From an uncultured Oscillospiraceae bacterium (GTDB lineage: Bacteria > Bacillota > Clostridia > Oscillospirales > Oscillospiraceae): a stretch of 34,606 nt of DNA. A program made the translations under genes and the position numbers. Location: positions 1-34,606 of the forward strand of contig CAAFMG010000163.1 in NCBI GenBank assembly GCA_900763965.1, written 5' to 3'. The notes beneath the pieces were generated by a model that ran no database searches, was not told the origin of the DNA, and was given only the letters and a program-made list of their open reading frames with translations. Positions 24,004 to 31,637 of this stretch are shown here, piece by piece (position 1 is the stretch's first letter; each line of letters opens with the position of its first letter).

Positions 24004-25173
24004 TTATTTCAGGATCTGTCCGGCAAAGCTGGTGCCGGGGGTATCGTAGGCAACGCCCAGAAGCTGGGTGACGGTGGCTGCAATGTCGGCAAAGCACTTC
24101 CGGGTGCCCAGGCTGCCGGGCTTGACCTGCTGGCCCAGCACCAGAAGGGGCACATACTCCCGGGTGTGGTCGGTGGTGGCGGTGTAGGCCGGGTCACAGC
24201 CGTGGTCGGCGGTGATCATCACCAGATCCTCCGGCCCCAGGGTCTTTAGGAAGCCCCCCAGCCAGGCGTCAAATTCCGACAGGGCGTTGGCATAGCCGTC
24301 AACGTCCCGGCGGTGGCCGTAGAGCATATCAAAGTCCACCAGGTTCACAAAGCACAGGCCGTGAAAATCCTGGGCGGCATAGTGGTCGGTATGGGCCATG
24401 CCGTCGGCGTTGGACTTGTTGTAGACAAACTCCGTGTCCCCCTCCCCGGCAAAGATGTCGTGGATCTTGCCCACGGCAATGCTGTCCAGACCGGCGGCCT
24501 TGATGGCATCCAGCATGGTCTGTCTGGGGGGCTCCAGGGAGTAGTCATGGCGGTTGGCGGTGCGGCGGAAGCCCTCGGCGGCGGTGCCCACATAGGGGCG
24601 GGCAATGACCCGGCCCACGCCGTGGTCGCCCCGCAGGATCTGGCGGGCCTTGTGACAGGCATCGTACAGCTCCTCCAGGGGGATCAGCTCCTCATGGGCC
24701 GCCACCTGGAACACCGAGTCGGCGGAGGTATAGACAATCCACTTGCCGGTATCCAGCTGCTGCTGGCCGTAATCCCGGATCACATCGGTGCCGGAATAGG
24801 GCTTGTTGCACAGCCAGCCCCGGCCGGTGGCCTTGGCAAAGGCATCCAGCACCTCCTGGGGGAAGCCCTCCGGGTAGGTGGGCAGGGGCTTGGGAGAGAC
24901 CACACCGGCAATTTCCCAGTGGCCGATGGTGGTATCCTTGCCCATGGAGCTTTCCGTCAGCCGGGCATAGGCTCCTGTGGGGGCATCCACCTGGGGCAGA
25001 CACTGCACCCCGTCAATGTTGCCGAGACCCGCGGCGATCATATTGGGGATGTGCAGCTTCCGGGAGGCGGCGCAGGATCCCAGGGTATTGACATTCCGAT
25101 CTCCAAAGGCTTCACTGTCCGGCATGGCGCCGATGCCGAAGGAATCCAAAACAATTAAAAAGATGCGCTTCAT
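24004..25173 (-). CDS. deoB: phosphopentomutase
   Basis: This interconverts (deoxy)ribose 1-phosphate and 5-phosphate, linking nucleoside phosphorolysis to deoC and the pentose pool. I start at the ATG at 25173 (MKRIFLIVLDSFGIGAMPDS), preceded by AAAGGA; the open frame extends 14 codons further without a site. The 389-residue alkaline-phosphatase-fold enzyme carries the metal site LDSFGIGAMPDS and GKDTTIGHWE with the phospho-threonine. It also has CNKPYSGTDVI, FVNLVDFDMLYGHRRD and the metal-binding MITADHGCDPA, followed by HTREYVPLL. It begins 13 nt after deoD. Confidence 0.96.
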   Translation of the reverse strand: MKRIFLIVLDSFGIGAMPDSEAFGDRNVNTLGSCAASRKLHIPNMIAAGLGNIDGVQCLPQVDAPTGAYARLTESSMGKDTTIGHWEIAGVVSPKPLPTYPEGFPQEVLDAFAKATGRGWLCNKPYSGTDVIRDYGQQQLDTGKWIVYTSADSVFQVAAHEELIPLEELYDACHKARQILRGDHGVGRVIARPYVGTAAEGFRRTANRHDYSLEPPRQTMLDAIKAAGLDSIAVGKIHDIFAGEGDTEFVYNKSNADGMAHTDHYAAQDFHGLCFVNLVDFDMLYGHRRDVDGYANALSEFDAWLGGFLKTLGPEDLVMITADHGCDPAYTATTDHTREYVPLLVLGQQVKPGSLGTRKCFADIAATVTQLLGVAYDTPGTSFAGQILK

Positions 25174-25186
25174 GGTATATCCTTTC

Positions 25187-25939
25187 TTATTTGCCGTCCA
25201 TGGCAGCAGCCACATCCAGCGCCACCTTCATCATGGTGGTAAAGGAATCCTGCCGCTCCTGAGCGGTGGTCTCCTCTCCGGTGATCACATGATCCGAGAT
25301 GGTGCAGATGCAAAGGCCCCGCTTGCCGTACCGGGCGGCGTTCATATACAGGGCGGCGGCCTCCATTTCCAGTGCCATTACGCCCATTTTCTTCAGGCCG
25401 TAGACACTGTCCAGTCCCTCCGGCACACCCACATGGTCGCCGTAGAACACATCGGAGGAATTGACATTGCCCACATGGTACACAGCCCCGTTTTCCTGGG
25501 CGGCCTTCACCGCCTGGCTCACCAGCTCAAAGCTGGCAATGGGGGCAAAGGTGCCGGGCAGGTGGAACTGGCTCTGCCAGTTGGAATCGGTGCAGGCACC
25601 CTGGGCAATGACCAGATCGTACAGGTGGATGTTCTCCTGGATGGAACCGGCAGAGCCCACCCGGATGATGTTGTCCACATCAAAGAAATTGAACAGCTCA
25701 TGGGAGTAGATGCCGATGGCGGGCATACCCATGCCGGAGGCCATAACGGACACCTTTACCCCCTTGTAGTAGCCGGTGTAGCCGTTGACCCCCCGGACAT
25801 TGTTCACCAGCACCGGGTTTTCCAGGAAGTTTTCCGCAATGAACTTGGCCCGCAGAGGGTCGCCGGGCATCAGCACGGTCTTGCCGAAGCCAATGGGATC
25901 TTCCACACGAATATGGGGCGTTACTGCTAATTCAGCCAT
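25187..25939 (-). CDS. deoD: purine-nucleoside phosphorylase, DeoD type
   Basis: Hexameric phosphorylase that splits purine (deoxy)nucleosides into base and (deoxy)ribose 1-phosphate. I chose the ATG at 25939 (MAELAVTPHI); GGAG lies 8 nt upstream, whereas the GTG at 25948 is within the ribosome binding site region. The 250 residues include the phosphate loop MPGDPLRAKFIAE, the GMGMPAIGIYSHEL block, RVGSAGSIQ, the ribose contact MGVMALEMEAAALY and the catalytic aspartate in TISDHVITGE. It sits between deoC and deoB with 13-17 nt gaps. Confidence 0.96.
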   Translation of the reverse strand: MAELAVTPHIRVEDPIGFGKTVLMPGDPLRAKFIAENFLENPVLVNNVRGVNGYTGYYKGVKVSVMASGMGMPAIGIYSHELFNFFDVDNIIRVGSAGSIQENIHLYDLVIAQGACTDSNWQSQFHLPGTFAPIASFELVSQAVKAAQENGAVYHVGNVNSSDVFYGDHVGVPEGLDSVYGLKKMGVMALEMEAAALYMNAARYGKRGLCICTISDHVITGEETTAQERQDSFTTMMKVALDVAAAMDGK

Positions 25940-25956
25940 AAGATACACTCCTTTTC

Positions 25957-26625
25957 TTAGTAAGTACCGTCGTTTTCCAGGCCCTTGGCGATTTTTACCA
26001 CCCGGCTGGTTCCCAGGCGGCTGGCACCCAGCTCCAGGAACTTCTGGGCATCCTCGATGCTGGAAATACCACCGGCGGCCTTGATCTTCACATGGGGGGC
26101 AACGTGCCTGGCAAACAGCGCCACATCGTCAAAGGTGGCACCGGCCTTGGAGAAGCCTGTGGAGGTCTTGATGTAGTCTGCCCCGGAGTCGGAAACGCAC
26201 TTGCACAGAGCAATCTTCTCCTCATCGGTGAGCAGGCAGGTCTCAGTGATGACCTTCAAGAGCTTTCCCTTGCAGGCAGCCTTCACAGCGGCAATCTCGG
26301 TGGTGATGTCCTCCCATCTTGCCTCCTTGGCCCAGCCGATGTTGATGACCATATCCACCTCGTCTGCGCCGTTATTCACAGCATCGGTGGCCATAAAGCA
26401 CTTGGCGGCGGTGGTGTCATAGCCGTTGGGGAAGCCGATGACGGTGCAGATGGGCAGACGGTCGCCCACATATTCCTTGGCCTGCTTGACAAAGGAAGCC
26501 GGGATGCGCACGCTGGCGCAGTGGTACTTCATGCCGTCATCACACAGGGCCCGGATGTCCGCCCAGGTTGCGGTCTGTGCCAGCAGGGTATGGTCGCATT
26601 TTGCCAGAATATCTTTCAATTCCAT
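25957..26625 (-). CDS. deoC: deoxyribose-phosphate aldolase
   Basis: This class I aldolase cleaves deoxyribose 5-phosphate into glyceraldehyde 3-phosphate and acetaldehyde, completing deoxynucleoside breakdown. The 222-residue barrel shows the Schiff-base lysine in YIKTSTGF (K153), the second lysine in VKIKAAGGI (K182), the aspartate in DEVDMVINIG (D91) and LLKVITETCLL. GGAGAG precedes the ATG. It begins 15 nt after the tdk stop. Confidence 0.97.
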   Translation of the reverse strand: MELKDILAKCDHTLLAQTATWADIRALCDDGMKYHCASVRIPASFVKQAKEYVGDRLPICTVIGFPNGYDTTAAKCFMATDAVNNGADEVDMVINIGWAKEARWEDITTEIAAVKAACKGKLLKVITETCLLTDEEKIALCKCVSDSGADYIKTSTGFSKAGATFDDVALFARHVAPHVKIKAAGGISSIEDAQKFLELGASRLGTSRVVKIAKGLENDGTY

Positions 26626-26640
26626 GGTTGATCTCTCCTT

Positions 26641-27240
26641 TTAGTGGTGGTGAAGTTTGATTTTCTTGTGTTCCCGAATGCCCCGGACATAGCACTTGTG
26701 GCACATGGCAATATAGCTGTCATTGCCCCCCAGCACCACCTGAGCGCCCTGGGTGACGATATAGCCGTCCACCACACGGGCGTTGACCGTGGCCTTTGCG
26801 CCGCAGTCGCAGATGGTCTTGATCTCCTGAATGGTATCCGCCACCTCCATCAGGCGGCGGCTTCCGGGAAAGAGCCGGGTCAAAAAGTCCGTGCGTAAAC
26901 CAAAGCACATGACGGGAATGTTATAATCGTTGACAATGGAGCGCAGCTGGTCGATCTGCTGCTCGGTCAGGAACTGGCACTCGTCGGCAATGATCACATC
27001 GCACTGCCCTGCCTGGGTCTGACGAAACCGCTCCAAAATGTCCATCTCCGGGGGAATGACCTCCACCTGGGCCTCCAGACCGATGCGGCTGCGCAGGGTC
27101 TGCATCCCGTCCCGGGTGTCGGCGCTGGGTTTGATGAGCCAAACCCGCAGGTCATTTTCTTCATAGTTATATTTGGTGATCAGCGCCTGGGCGGTCTTGC
27201 TGGAGCCCATGGCGCCGTATTTGAAATACAGCTTTGCCAT
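26641..27240 (-). CDS. tdk: thymidine kinase, zinc-binding type
   Basis: This phosphorylates thymidine and deoxyuridine with ATP. The 199-residue type II enzyme has the P-loop GAMGSSKT (9-16), the catalytic glutamate in IADECQFL (E87), the lid loop FGLRTDFLTRLFPGS and a structural zinc site made by CDCG and CHKC. A GGAGG site precedes the ATG and a strong promoter lies just upstream, so this is the first gene of the salvage operon. Placing a salvage kinase with catabolic deo genes suggests that incoming nucleosides are shared between DNA precursors and energy. Confidence 0.96.
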   Translation of the reverse strand: MAKLYFKYGAMGSSKTAQALITKYNYEENDLRVWLIKPSADTRDGMQTLRSRIGLEAQVEVIPPEMDILERFRQTQAGQCDVIIADECQFLTEQQIDQLRSIVNDYNIPVMCFGLRTDFLTRLFPGSRRLMEVADTIQEIKTICDCGAKATVNARVVDGYIVTQGAQVVLGGNDSYIAMCHKCYVRGIREHKKIKLHHH

Positions 27241-27267
27241 TGTTTGACTACCTCCGTTCGTGCCCCT

Positions 27268-27296
27268 ATTATACTGAAAAAAAAGGTTGTTTTCAA
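27268..27296 (-). promoter_or_regulatory. promoter of the tdk-deoC-deoD-deoB-cdd operon
   Basis: On the - strand TTGAAA (27296-27291), a 17-nt spacer and TATAAT (27273-27268) give a near-consensus promoter 28 nt upstream of the tdk ATG. It has the same hexamers and spacing as the transporter promoter at 17067-17095. It is back to back with the promoter of the DUF4349 gene. Confidence 0.85.
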
Positions 27297-27328
27297 GGGT
27301 TATTCATGCAAAATTAACAATGATGTGA

Positions 27329-27357
27329 TTGAAAGCCCCCTCCTTTTTTGCTAAAAT
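27329..27357 (+). promoter_or_regulatory. promoter of the DUF4349 lipoprotein gene
   Basis: TTGAAA (27329-27334), a 17-nt spacer and TAAAAT (27352-27357) lie 43 nt upstream of the chosen start. Its -35 is 32 bp from the -35 of the divergent tdk promoter. I see no clear shared operator between them. Confidence 0.75.
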
Positions 27358-27399
27358 TGGAATTGGAGGAAACCCAATCCCACAAAGGAGGTTATGAAA

Positions 27400-28368
27400 A
27401 TGAAAAAATGGACCGCACTGCTTCTGTCAGCCCTGATGGTGCTGACCTTGCTGACCGGCTGCGGCGGCGCCAGCCAGTCCAAGTACGCCACCGATAACGG
27501 CATGCCCGCCCAGACCCCGGAAGAAATATACTATGACACAGAGGCCGCCGGAGCCTTCAACAGCCCATCTTCCGATGTGAAAGCCGATGCAGACGGCGGG
27601 GCCCCTTCCCTGCCCCAGAACCGGAAATGGGTCGTTACCGTCTACCTGAACGCCGAGACCGAGGATCTGGAGGTGCTGCTGACCCAGCTGGATCAGCAGA
27701 TCAATCAGATGCAGGGCTACATTGAAAACCAGGAGATCTACAACGGCTCGGCCTACTCCGCCCGCCGGTACCGCTCCGCCGACCTGACCATTCGGATCCC
27801 CGCCGAAGATGTGGACGCCTTCACCCAGGCCGTCTCCGGCGCAGCCAACATCACCTCCAAGCAGATCAGCCGGGAGGACATCACTCTGAACTACACCGCC
27901 ACCGACAGCAAGGTCACTGCCCTGAAAACCGAGGAAAGCCGTCTGCTGGAGCTGATGGCAAAGGCGGAGACCATGTCTGACCTGCTGGAAATTGAAGCGC
28001 GGCTGTCTCAGGTGCGCTATGACCTGGAGCTGTACACCTCCCGCCTGCGGCTGTATGACAACCAGGTGGACTACGCCACCATTCACCTGTCTGTCAGCCA
28101 GGTGCAGGAATACACCCCCGCCCCGGAACGCACCGTGGGTCAGCGGATCCAGGACGGCTTCCGCAGCAGCCTGAAGGGCGTGGGAGAAGGTGCCGTGAAT
28201 TTCGTGGTATGGTTCCTGTCTAACCTGCCTTACCTGGTGGTATGGGCCGCTGTGCTGGCAGCTTTGTGGTTTGTCACCCGGAAGCCCCGTGCCCGCCGGA
28301 AGGAAAAGAAGGCCGCCAAAAAGGCCGCCGCTCCGGAATCCCAGGAAGAGAAAAAAGAAACCGAATAA
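27400..28368 (+). CDS. DUF4349-family membrane lipoprotein
   Basis: A predicted lipoprotein with an unknown role. I chose the ATG at 27400 (MKKWTALLLSALMVLTLLTGC) because AAAGGAGG ends 8 nt upstream; the ATG at 27394 is too close. The 322 residues have a lipobox LTGC (C21), a linker, and then the DUF4349 core: RKWVVTVYLNAETEDLEVLL, IENQEIYNG, RSADLTIRIPAEDVDAF and ISREDITLNYTATDSKVTAL. A coiled-coil stretch (EESRLLELMAKAETMSDLLEIEARLSQV, cited in part) leads to YATIHLSVSQV. One transmembrane helix near the C terminus is followed by a Lys/Arg-rich cytoplasmic tail. It stands alone between its own promoter and a terminator. Function not assigned for the family. Confidence 0.85.
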   Translation: MKKWTALLLSALMVLTLLTGCGGASQSKYATDNGMPAQTPEEIYYDTEAAGAFNSPSSDVKADADGGAPSLPQNRKWVVTVYLNAETEDLEVLLTQLDQQINQMQGYIENQEIYNGSAYSARRYRSADLTIRIPAEDVDAFTQAVSGAANITSKQISREDITLNYTATDSKVTALKTEESRLLELMAKAETMSDLLEIEARLSQVRYDLELYTSRLRLYDNQVDYATIHLSVSQVQEYTPAPERTVGQRIQDGFRSSLKGVGEGAVNFVVWFLSNLPYLVVWAAVLAALWFVTRKPRARRKEKKAAKKAAAPESQEEKKETE

Positions 28369-28381
28369 CCTCTGATTAAAA

Positions 28382-28423
28382 AATCTCCCCGGAAGGCAGA
28401 ATGATATGCTTTCCGGGGAGATT
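28382..28423. terminator. bidirectional terminator between DUF4349 gene and jag
   Basis: AATCTCCCCGGAA (28382-28394) pairs perfectly with TTCCGGGGAGATT (28411-28423). Further inner pairs (28395-28398 with 28407-28410) bring the stem to about 17 bp with an 8-nt loop. The - strand runs into TTTTTT, so it ends the rpmH-to-jag transcript well. The + side has only a weak T-run. Confidence 0.85.
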
Positions 28424-28444
28424 CGTTTGCTTATGTAGGGGAAA

Positions 28445-29386
28445 TTACCGAACGTATTCGATAACCACCCGGCGGTTGGGCTCGGTGCCGGTGGAATGGG
28501 TGGTGATGTTGTCCATCTCCTGCAGGGCGGCATGGATCACATGGCGCTCGTAGGCATTCATAGGCTCCAGGGTGGTGCGGCGGCGGGCCTTCAGCACCTG
28601 CTGCGCCTTCTTCCGGGCATAGCGGCGCAGGCTCTCCTCCCGCTTCTCCCGGTAGCACTCGGCATCCACATTGATGCGGATGTGACCTTCCACACCCCGG
28701 TTGATGGTGTAGTTGGCCAGGTGCTGGATGGCATCCAGGGTGTCGCCCCGGCGGCCGATGAGGTAACCCAGATCCTCGCCCACCAGCTCCACCTTATAGG
28801 TGTTGGCATCGACCTTGGTGCACTGGGCGTTGGCCTGGGAACCCATGCGCTCCATCAGGCCCTTCAGGAAAACTTCAATCTTCTCCTCCACAGAACCGGC
28901 TTCGGGTGCGGTGTAGGGCCTCACGGGGATCTCCTTCCTGGGCTCTGCCTTGGGCCGCTCCTGTCTGGGGGCCTTGGGCTTTTCCTGTCTGGGAGCTTCC
29001 GGCTTTCTTTCGGGTCCGTGATTGTCATGCTTGGGTTCTTCGGTCCTGGGAGCCTGGGGCTTGGGGGTCTCCGGCTTCTTTTCGGGAGAGTCCTGCTTGG
29101 GGGGCTCAGGCTTCTTCACCACGGGAGCGGCAGCCTTGGGCTTGGAGCGGGAAGCGGACCCCAGAGCGGACTTGGGCTTCTCCGGCTCTGCAGGTGCGGG
29201 AGCGGGATCGGGGACCTCATAGCACACCTGCACCTTGGCAGGCTGTGCGCCGAAGCCCAGGAAACCGGACTTGGGCAGTGCCAGCACCTGATAGGTGATA
29301 TCGTCGCGGCTCAGGCCCAGCTGGGCCAGGGCTGCGTCCAGGGCCAGATCAATGGTCTTGCCGCTGGTGATAATGGTCTTTTCCAT
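28445..29386 (-). CDS. jag: Jag/KhpB-type RNA-binding protein
   Basis: RNA-binding partner of YidC (SpoIIIJ-associated), implicated in other Firmicutes in cell elongation and division control. The 313 residues show three parts. The Jag-N domain (about 1-57) contains ALPKSGFLGFGAQPAKV. A 100-residue linker (about 60-160) is rich in Pro, Lys and Glu. The C-terminal KH domain has GYLIGRRGDTLDAIQHL (207-223), and the R3H domain contains EPMNAYERHVIHAAL and the RR-VVIEYV end. Its start lies 3 nt after the yidC stop with the ribosome binding site inside yidC, so the two are coupled. The linker is longer than in many relatives and is probably disordered. Confidence 0.95.
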   Translation of the reverse strand: MEKTIITSGKTIDLALDAALAQLGLSRDDITYQVLALPKSGFLGFGAQPAKVQVCYEVPDPAPAPAEPEKPKSALGSASRSKPKAAAPVVKKPEPPKQDSPEKKPETPKPQAPRTEEPKHDNHGPERKPEAPRQEKPKAPRQERPKAEPRKEIPVRPYTAPEAGSVEEKIEVFLKGLMERMGSQANAQCTKVDANTYKVELVGEDLGYLIGRRGDTLDAIQHLANYTINRGVEGHIRINVDAECYREKREESLRRYARKKAQQVLKARRRTTLEPMNAYERHVIHAALQEMDNITTHSTGTEPNRRVVIEYVR

Positions 29387-29389
29387 GAC

Positions 29390-30628
29390 TTATTCCTCCG
29401 TAGAAGCGTAACGATCAGGATCATAGTTCCGGCCCCGGCAGTAGGGACGGTTGGGAATACCGGACATGACGCTGGGCTCCTCCTCCTGGGCAATGCCTCT
29501 CTTGGCGGCATACTCCCGGGCGGCGGCATCCTTTTCTGCCTGCTCCTGGTCACGCTGCTGCTTCTGCAGCTTCTTCTTGCTGGTATTGGTGGTGATGCCG
29601 TCAGGGTTGGCAGCACGGCGCTCGGCACGGATGCGCTCCTTTTCGGCCTCCAGCCGATCCTGCTCCATAGCCCGGCGCAGACGCTCGGCATCCTCGGCAT
29701 CATAGATCTTGCGGTAGTGCTTGGTCATAATGGGGTCGGTGATCATGCGGAACACACCGCCGATGAACCAGTACAGGCTCAGACCTGCGGACACGGTGAA
29801 GCCGATCCACAGGCTCATCAGGGGCATCATCCACATCATCATCTTGTTGGTCTGGGCAGTCTGGGAGTTCTCGGCCATTTCCTTATCCTGGATGCCCTTT
29901 TCGTTGGTCACCAGGGAGTCGTTGGTCTTCTGGGTGACCCACATCTGCATGACCTGGGAAGCGGCAGAGACCACAGGAATCAGGAATGCGCCCACATGGG
30001 CCCAGTTCCACACCCAGGTTGCGGAAAACACGTTAAACTGGGGAATTGCACCCAGATTGATACCCATGAAATCGAAGTTGATGCCCTCCAGCACCACCTG
30101 GCTGATGCCGGGAATGGCTTCCTGGATCTGGGTGGCATACTGGGAAATGGCACTGGCAGCCACCACCTGATGGTAGTAGGCGTTGCCGGTAAACAGCTCG
30201 GGAGCGTTGGCCTTGATCACGTCAATGATCTGCTGGGTGACCTCGGTGCTCTGGCCCAGGATGTAGGTGATGGGCTCCCGGATCACGGTAAACAGGGGGA
30301 ACAGGATCAGCAGGGGCACCAGGCTCCAAAGGCAGCCGCCCATGCCCATAGATGCGCCCTCTTCCTCCTGGAGCTTCCGCATCGCTTCATTCTGCTTCTG
30401 AGGGTCGTTGGCATATTTTTTCTGAAGCTCCTGCATCTTGGGCTGGATACGGGAGAGCTTCATCATGCTCTTCTTGGATTTGGCGTTGATGGGGGTCAGC
30501 ACCAGCTGAACGGCCAGTGCGAACAGGATCATGGCAAAGCCATAGTTGTGGGTATTCTCATACAGGAAACCCAGCAGCCAACCGAAGGGTACGGTGATCA
30601 GGTTGGACAATTTGAATGCGAGAATCAT
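29390..30628 (-). CDS. yidC: YidC/Oxa1/SpoIIIJ membrane protein insertase
   Basis: Inserts proteins into the cytoplasmic membrane, alone or with Sec. The 412 residues have five hydrophobic segments and the family blocks LTPINAKSKKSMMKLSRIQP, then GGCLWSLVPLLILFPLFTVIREP, and MMWMMPLMSLWIGFTVSAGLSLYW. There is no lipobox-type signal, unlike many Gram-positive relatives. Where B. subtilis SpoIIIJ has its key groove arginine (ILIRLLILPL), this protein reads LAVQLVLTPI, giving Q41. The C-terminal 110 residues form a highly charged helix-prone tail (KKKLQKQQRDQEQAEKDAA), likely ribosome-facing. AAGGAGG precedes the ATG. Confidence 0.94.
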   Translation of the reverse strand: MILAFKLSNLITVPFGWLLGFLYENTHNYGFAMILFALAVQLVLTPINAKSKKSMMKLSRIQPKMQELQKKYANDPQKQNEAMRKLQEEEGASMGMGGCLWSLVPLLILFPLFTVIREPITYILGQSTEVTQQIIDVIKANAPELFTGNAYYHQVVAASAISQYATQIQEAIPGISQVVLEGINFDFMGINLGAIPQFNVFSATWVWNWAHVGAFLIPVVSAASQVMQMWVTQKTNDSLVTNEKGIQDKEMAENSQTAQTNKMMMWMMPLMSLWIGFTVSAGLSLYWFIGGVFRMITDPIMTKHYRKIYDAEDAERLRRAMEQDRLEAEKERIRAERRAANPDGITTNTSKKKLQKQQRDQEQAEKDAAAREYAAKRGIAQEEEPSVMSGIPNRPYCRGRNYDPDRYASTEE

Positions 30629-30655
30629 GGACGTTCCTCCTTAAAATTCTGGAAG

Positions 30656-30868
30656 TCACGGTACGGGGTCAAAATAGTCCCCCCGATAGAAGGGATGGCA
30701 GCGCAGCAGCCGCCGCAGGGCGAGCCAGCCGCCCCGAATGGCTCCGTATTTGCAAATTGCTTCGTAAGCATAGGCGCTGCAGGTGGGGCGAAATCGGCAT
30801 CTGGCCGGAAACCAGGGAGAAATCGCGCTTTGGTAGAAACGGATCAGCAGCAGAAGCAGCTTTTTCAT
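30656..30868 (-). CDS. yidD: membrane protein insertion efficiency factor YidD
   Basis: A small membrane-associated protein that helps YidC-dependent insertion. The 70 residues are typical: a hydrophobic/amphipathic N terminus (KKLLLLLIRFYQSAISP), then CRFRPTCSAYAYEAI with the conserved cysteines and GGWLALRRLLRCHPFYRGDYFDPVP. It overlaps the rnpA stop by 4 nt (ATGA) and ends 27 nt before yidC. Confidence 0.95.
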   Translation of the reverse strand: MKKLLLLLIRFYQSAISPWFPARCRFRPTCSAYAYEAICKYGAIRGGWLALRRLLRCHPFYRGDYFDPVP

Positions 30869-31209
30869 GGGGTATCCTCTCCCAGGATACCGGCTTTTGC
30901 AGCGAGGGCCAGGTAGCTGGCTGTCAGCTTGTCAAAGGGGGCATCCACCGCCTTGGAGCGGGCCACCACCACAATATCCCATCCGGGCTGGAACTTCGCC
31001 TCATGGAGACGATAGACTTCCCGCAGACGGCGGCGAACCCGGTTGCGGACATGGGCCTTACCCAGCTTTTTGCTGACGGTAATGCCCACCCGGTTGCTCT
31101 GGGTCCGGTTTTTCCGGGCGTACAGCACCAAATAGGCATCTGCATGGCCGCTGGTATGGTACAGGCGGCGAAAAATGTGATTGAGCTTCAACGCACTGGA
31201 AAACTGCAT
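30865..31209 (-). CDS. rnpA: ribonuclease P protein component
   Basis: Protein subunit of RNase P, which matures tRNA 5' ends. I chose the ATG at 31209 (MQFSSALKLNHIFRRLY), with AAAGGA 8 nt upstream; an ATG at 31218 overlaps that site. The 114 residues contain RVGITVSKKLGKAHVRNRVRRRLREVYR with the RNR signature, followed by DIVVVARSKA. It lies between rpmH and yidD as in most bacteria. Confidence 0.95.
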   Translation of the reverse strand: MQFSSALKLNHIFRRLYHTSGHADAYLVLYARKNRTQSNRVGITVSKKLGKAHVRNRVRRRLREVYRLHEAKFQPGWDIVVVARSKAVDAPFDKLTASYLALAAKAGILGEDTP

Positions 31210-31251
31210 ACTAACCATCCTTTCAGAGAAAGCGCCCCAGGGACGGTCTCC

Positions 31252-31292
31252 CGATAAAAAGGGAGCGGGGCGAATTTCACATTCACCCCGCT
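31252..31292 (-). terminator. terminator-like hairpin between rpmH and rnpA
   Basis: On the - strand AGCGGGGTGAAT (31292-31281) pairs with ATTCGCCCCGCT (31275-31264) over 12 positions with one mismatch and a 5-nt loop. CCCTTTTT follows. The 144-nt rpmH-rnpA gap thus holds a likely partial terminator that would lower rnpA relative to rpmH. An alternative pairing of GGGAGC (31261-31266) with GCTCCC (31296-31301) competes with it. Confidence 0.6.
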
Positions 31293-31353
31293 GTAGCTCC
31301 CGTTTCGCTTTTGCGCGATTATTCCGTTTGTGATGTCACCCACGGATCTGCAC

Positions 31354-31488
31354 TTAGGCGGACAGAACCTTGCGGCCTCTTGCACGGCGGCGGGCCAGAA
31401 CCTTGCGGCCATTGGCGGTAGCCATTCTCTGGCGGAAGCCATGGACCTTGGAACGATGACGATTGCTGGGCTGATAGGTACGCTTCAT
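31354..31488 (-). CDS. rpmH: 50S ribosomal protein L34
   Basis: The 44-residue L34 (MKRTYQPSNRHRSKVHGF, then RMATANGRKVLARRRARGRK) is complete and unmistakable. The ATG at 31488 has AGGAGG 9 nt upstream. It leads the rpmH-rnpA-yidD-yidC-jag block from its own strong promoter. In many bacteria dnaA lies just upstream; here it is capA on the same strand. Confidence 0.98.
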   Translation of the reverse strand: MKRTYQPSNRHRSKVHGFRQRMATANGRKVLARRRARGRKVLSA

Positions 31489-31589
31489 TACATTACACCT
31501 CCTGATTGATAAAATGGTCTTATGCTCAACAGCCGGGAATCCGGCCGCAGCAACACACAGGAAAATGACCATAACAGTCATTGGAAATC

Positions 31590-31618
31590 ATTATAACCGA
31601 AAATGAAAGTCAGGTCAA
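31590..31618 (-). promoter_or_regulatory. promoter of rpmH
   Basis: On the - strand TTGACC (31618-31613), a 17-nt spacer and TATAAT (31595-31590) make a near-consensus promoter about 100 nt upstream of the rpmH ATG. The -35 begins 20 nt after the capA stop. I see no terminator between capA and this promoter. Confidence 0.88.
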
Positions 31619-31637
31619 CTGTTTTTTCTGAGTTTTC

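Noticed and set aside
31489..31637. An origin of replication next to rpmH
   Set aside because: The gap holds a promoter and no repeated DnaA boxes, and dnaA is absent. The single TTATCCACC near 13204 is isolated.
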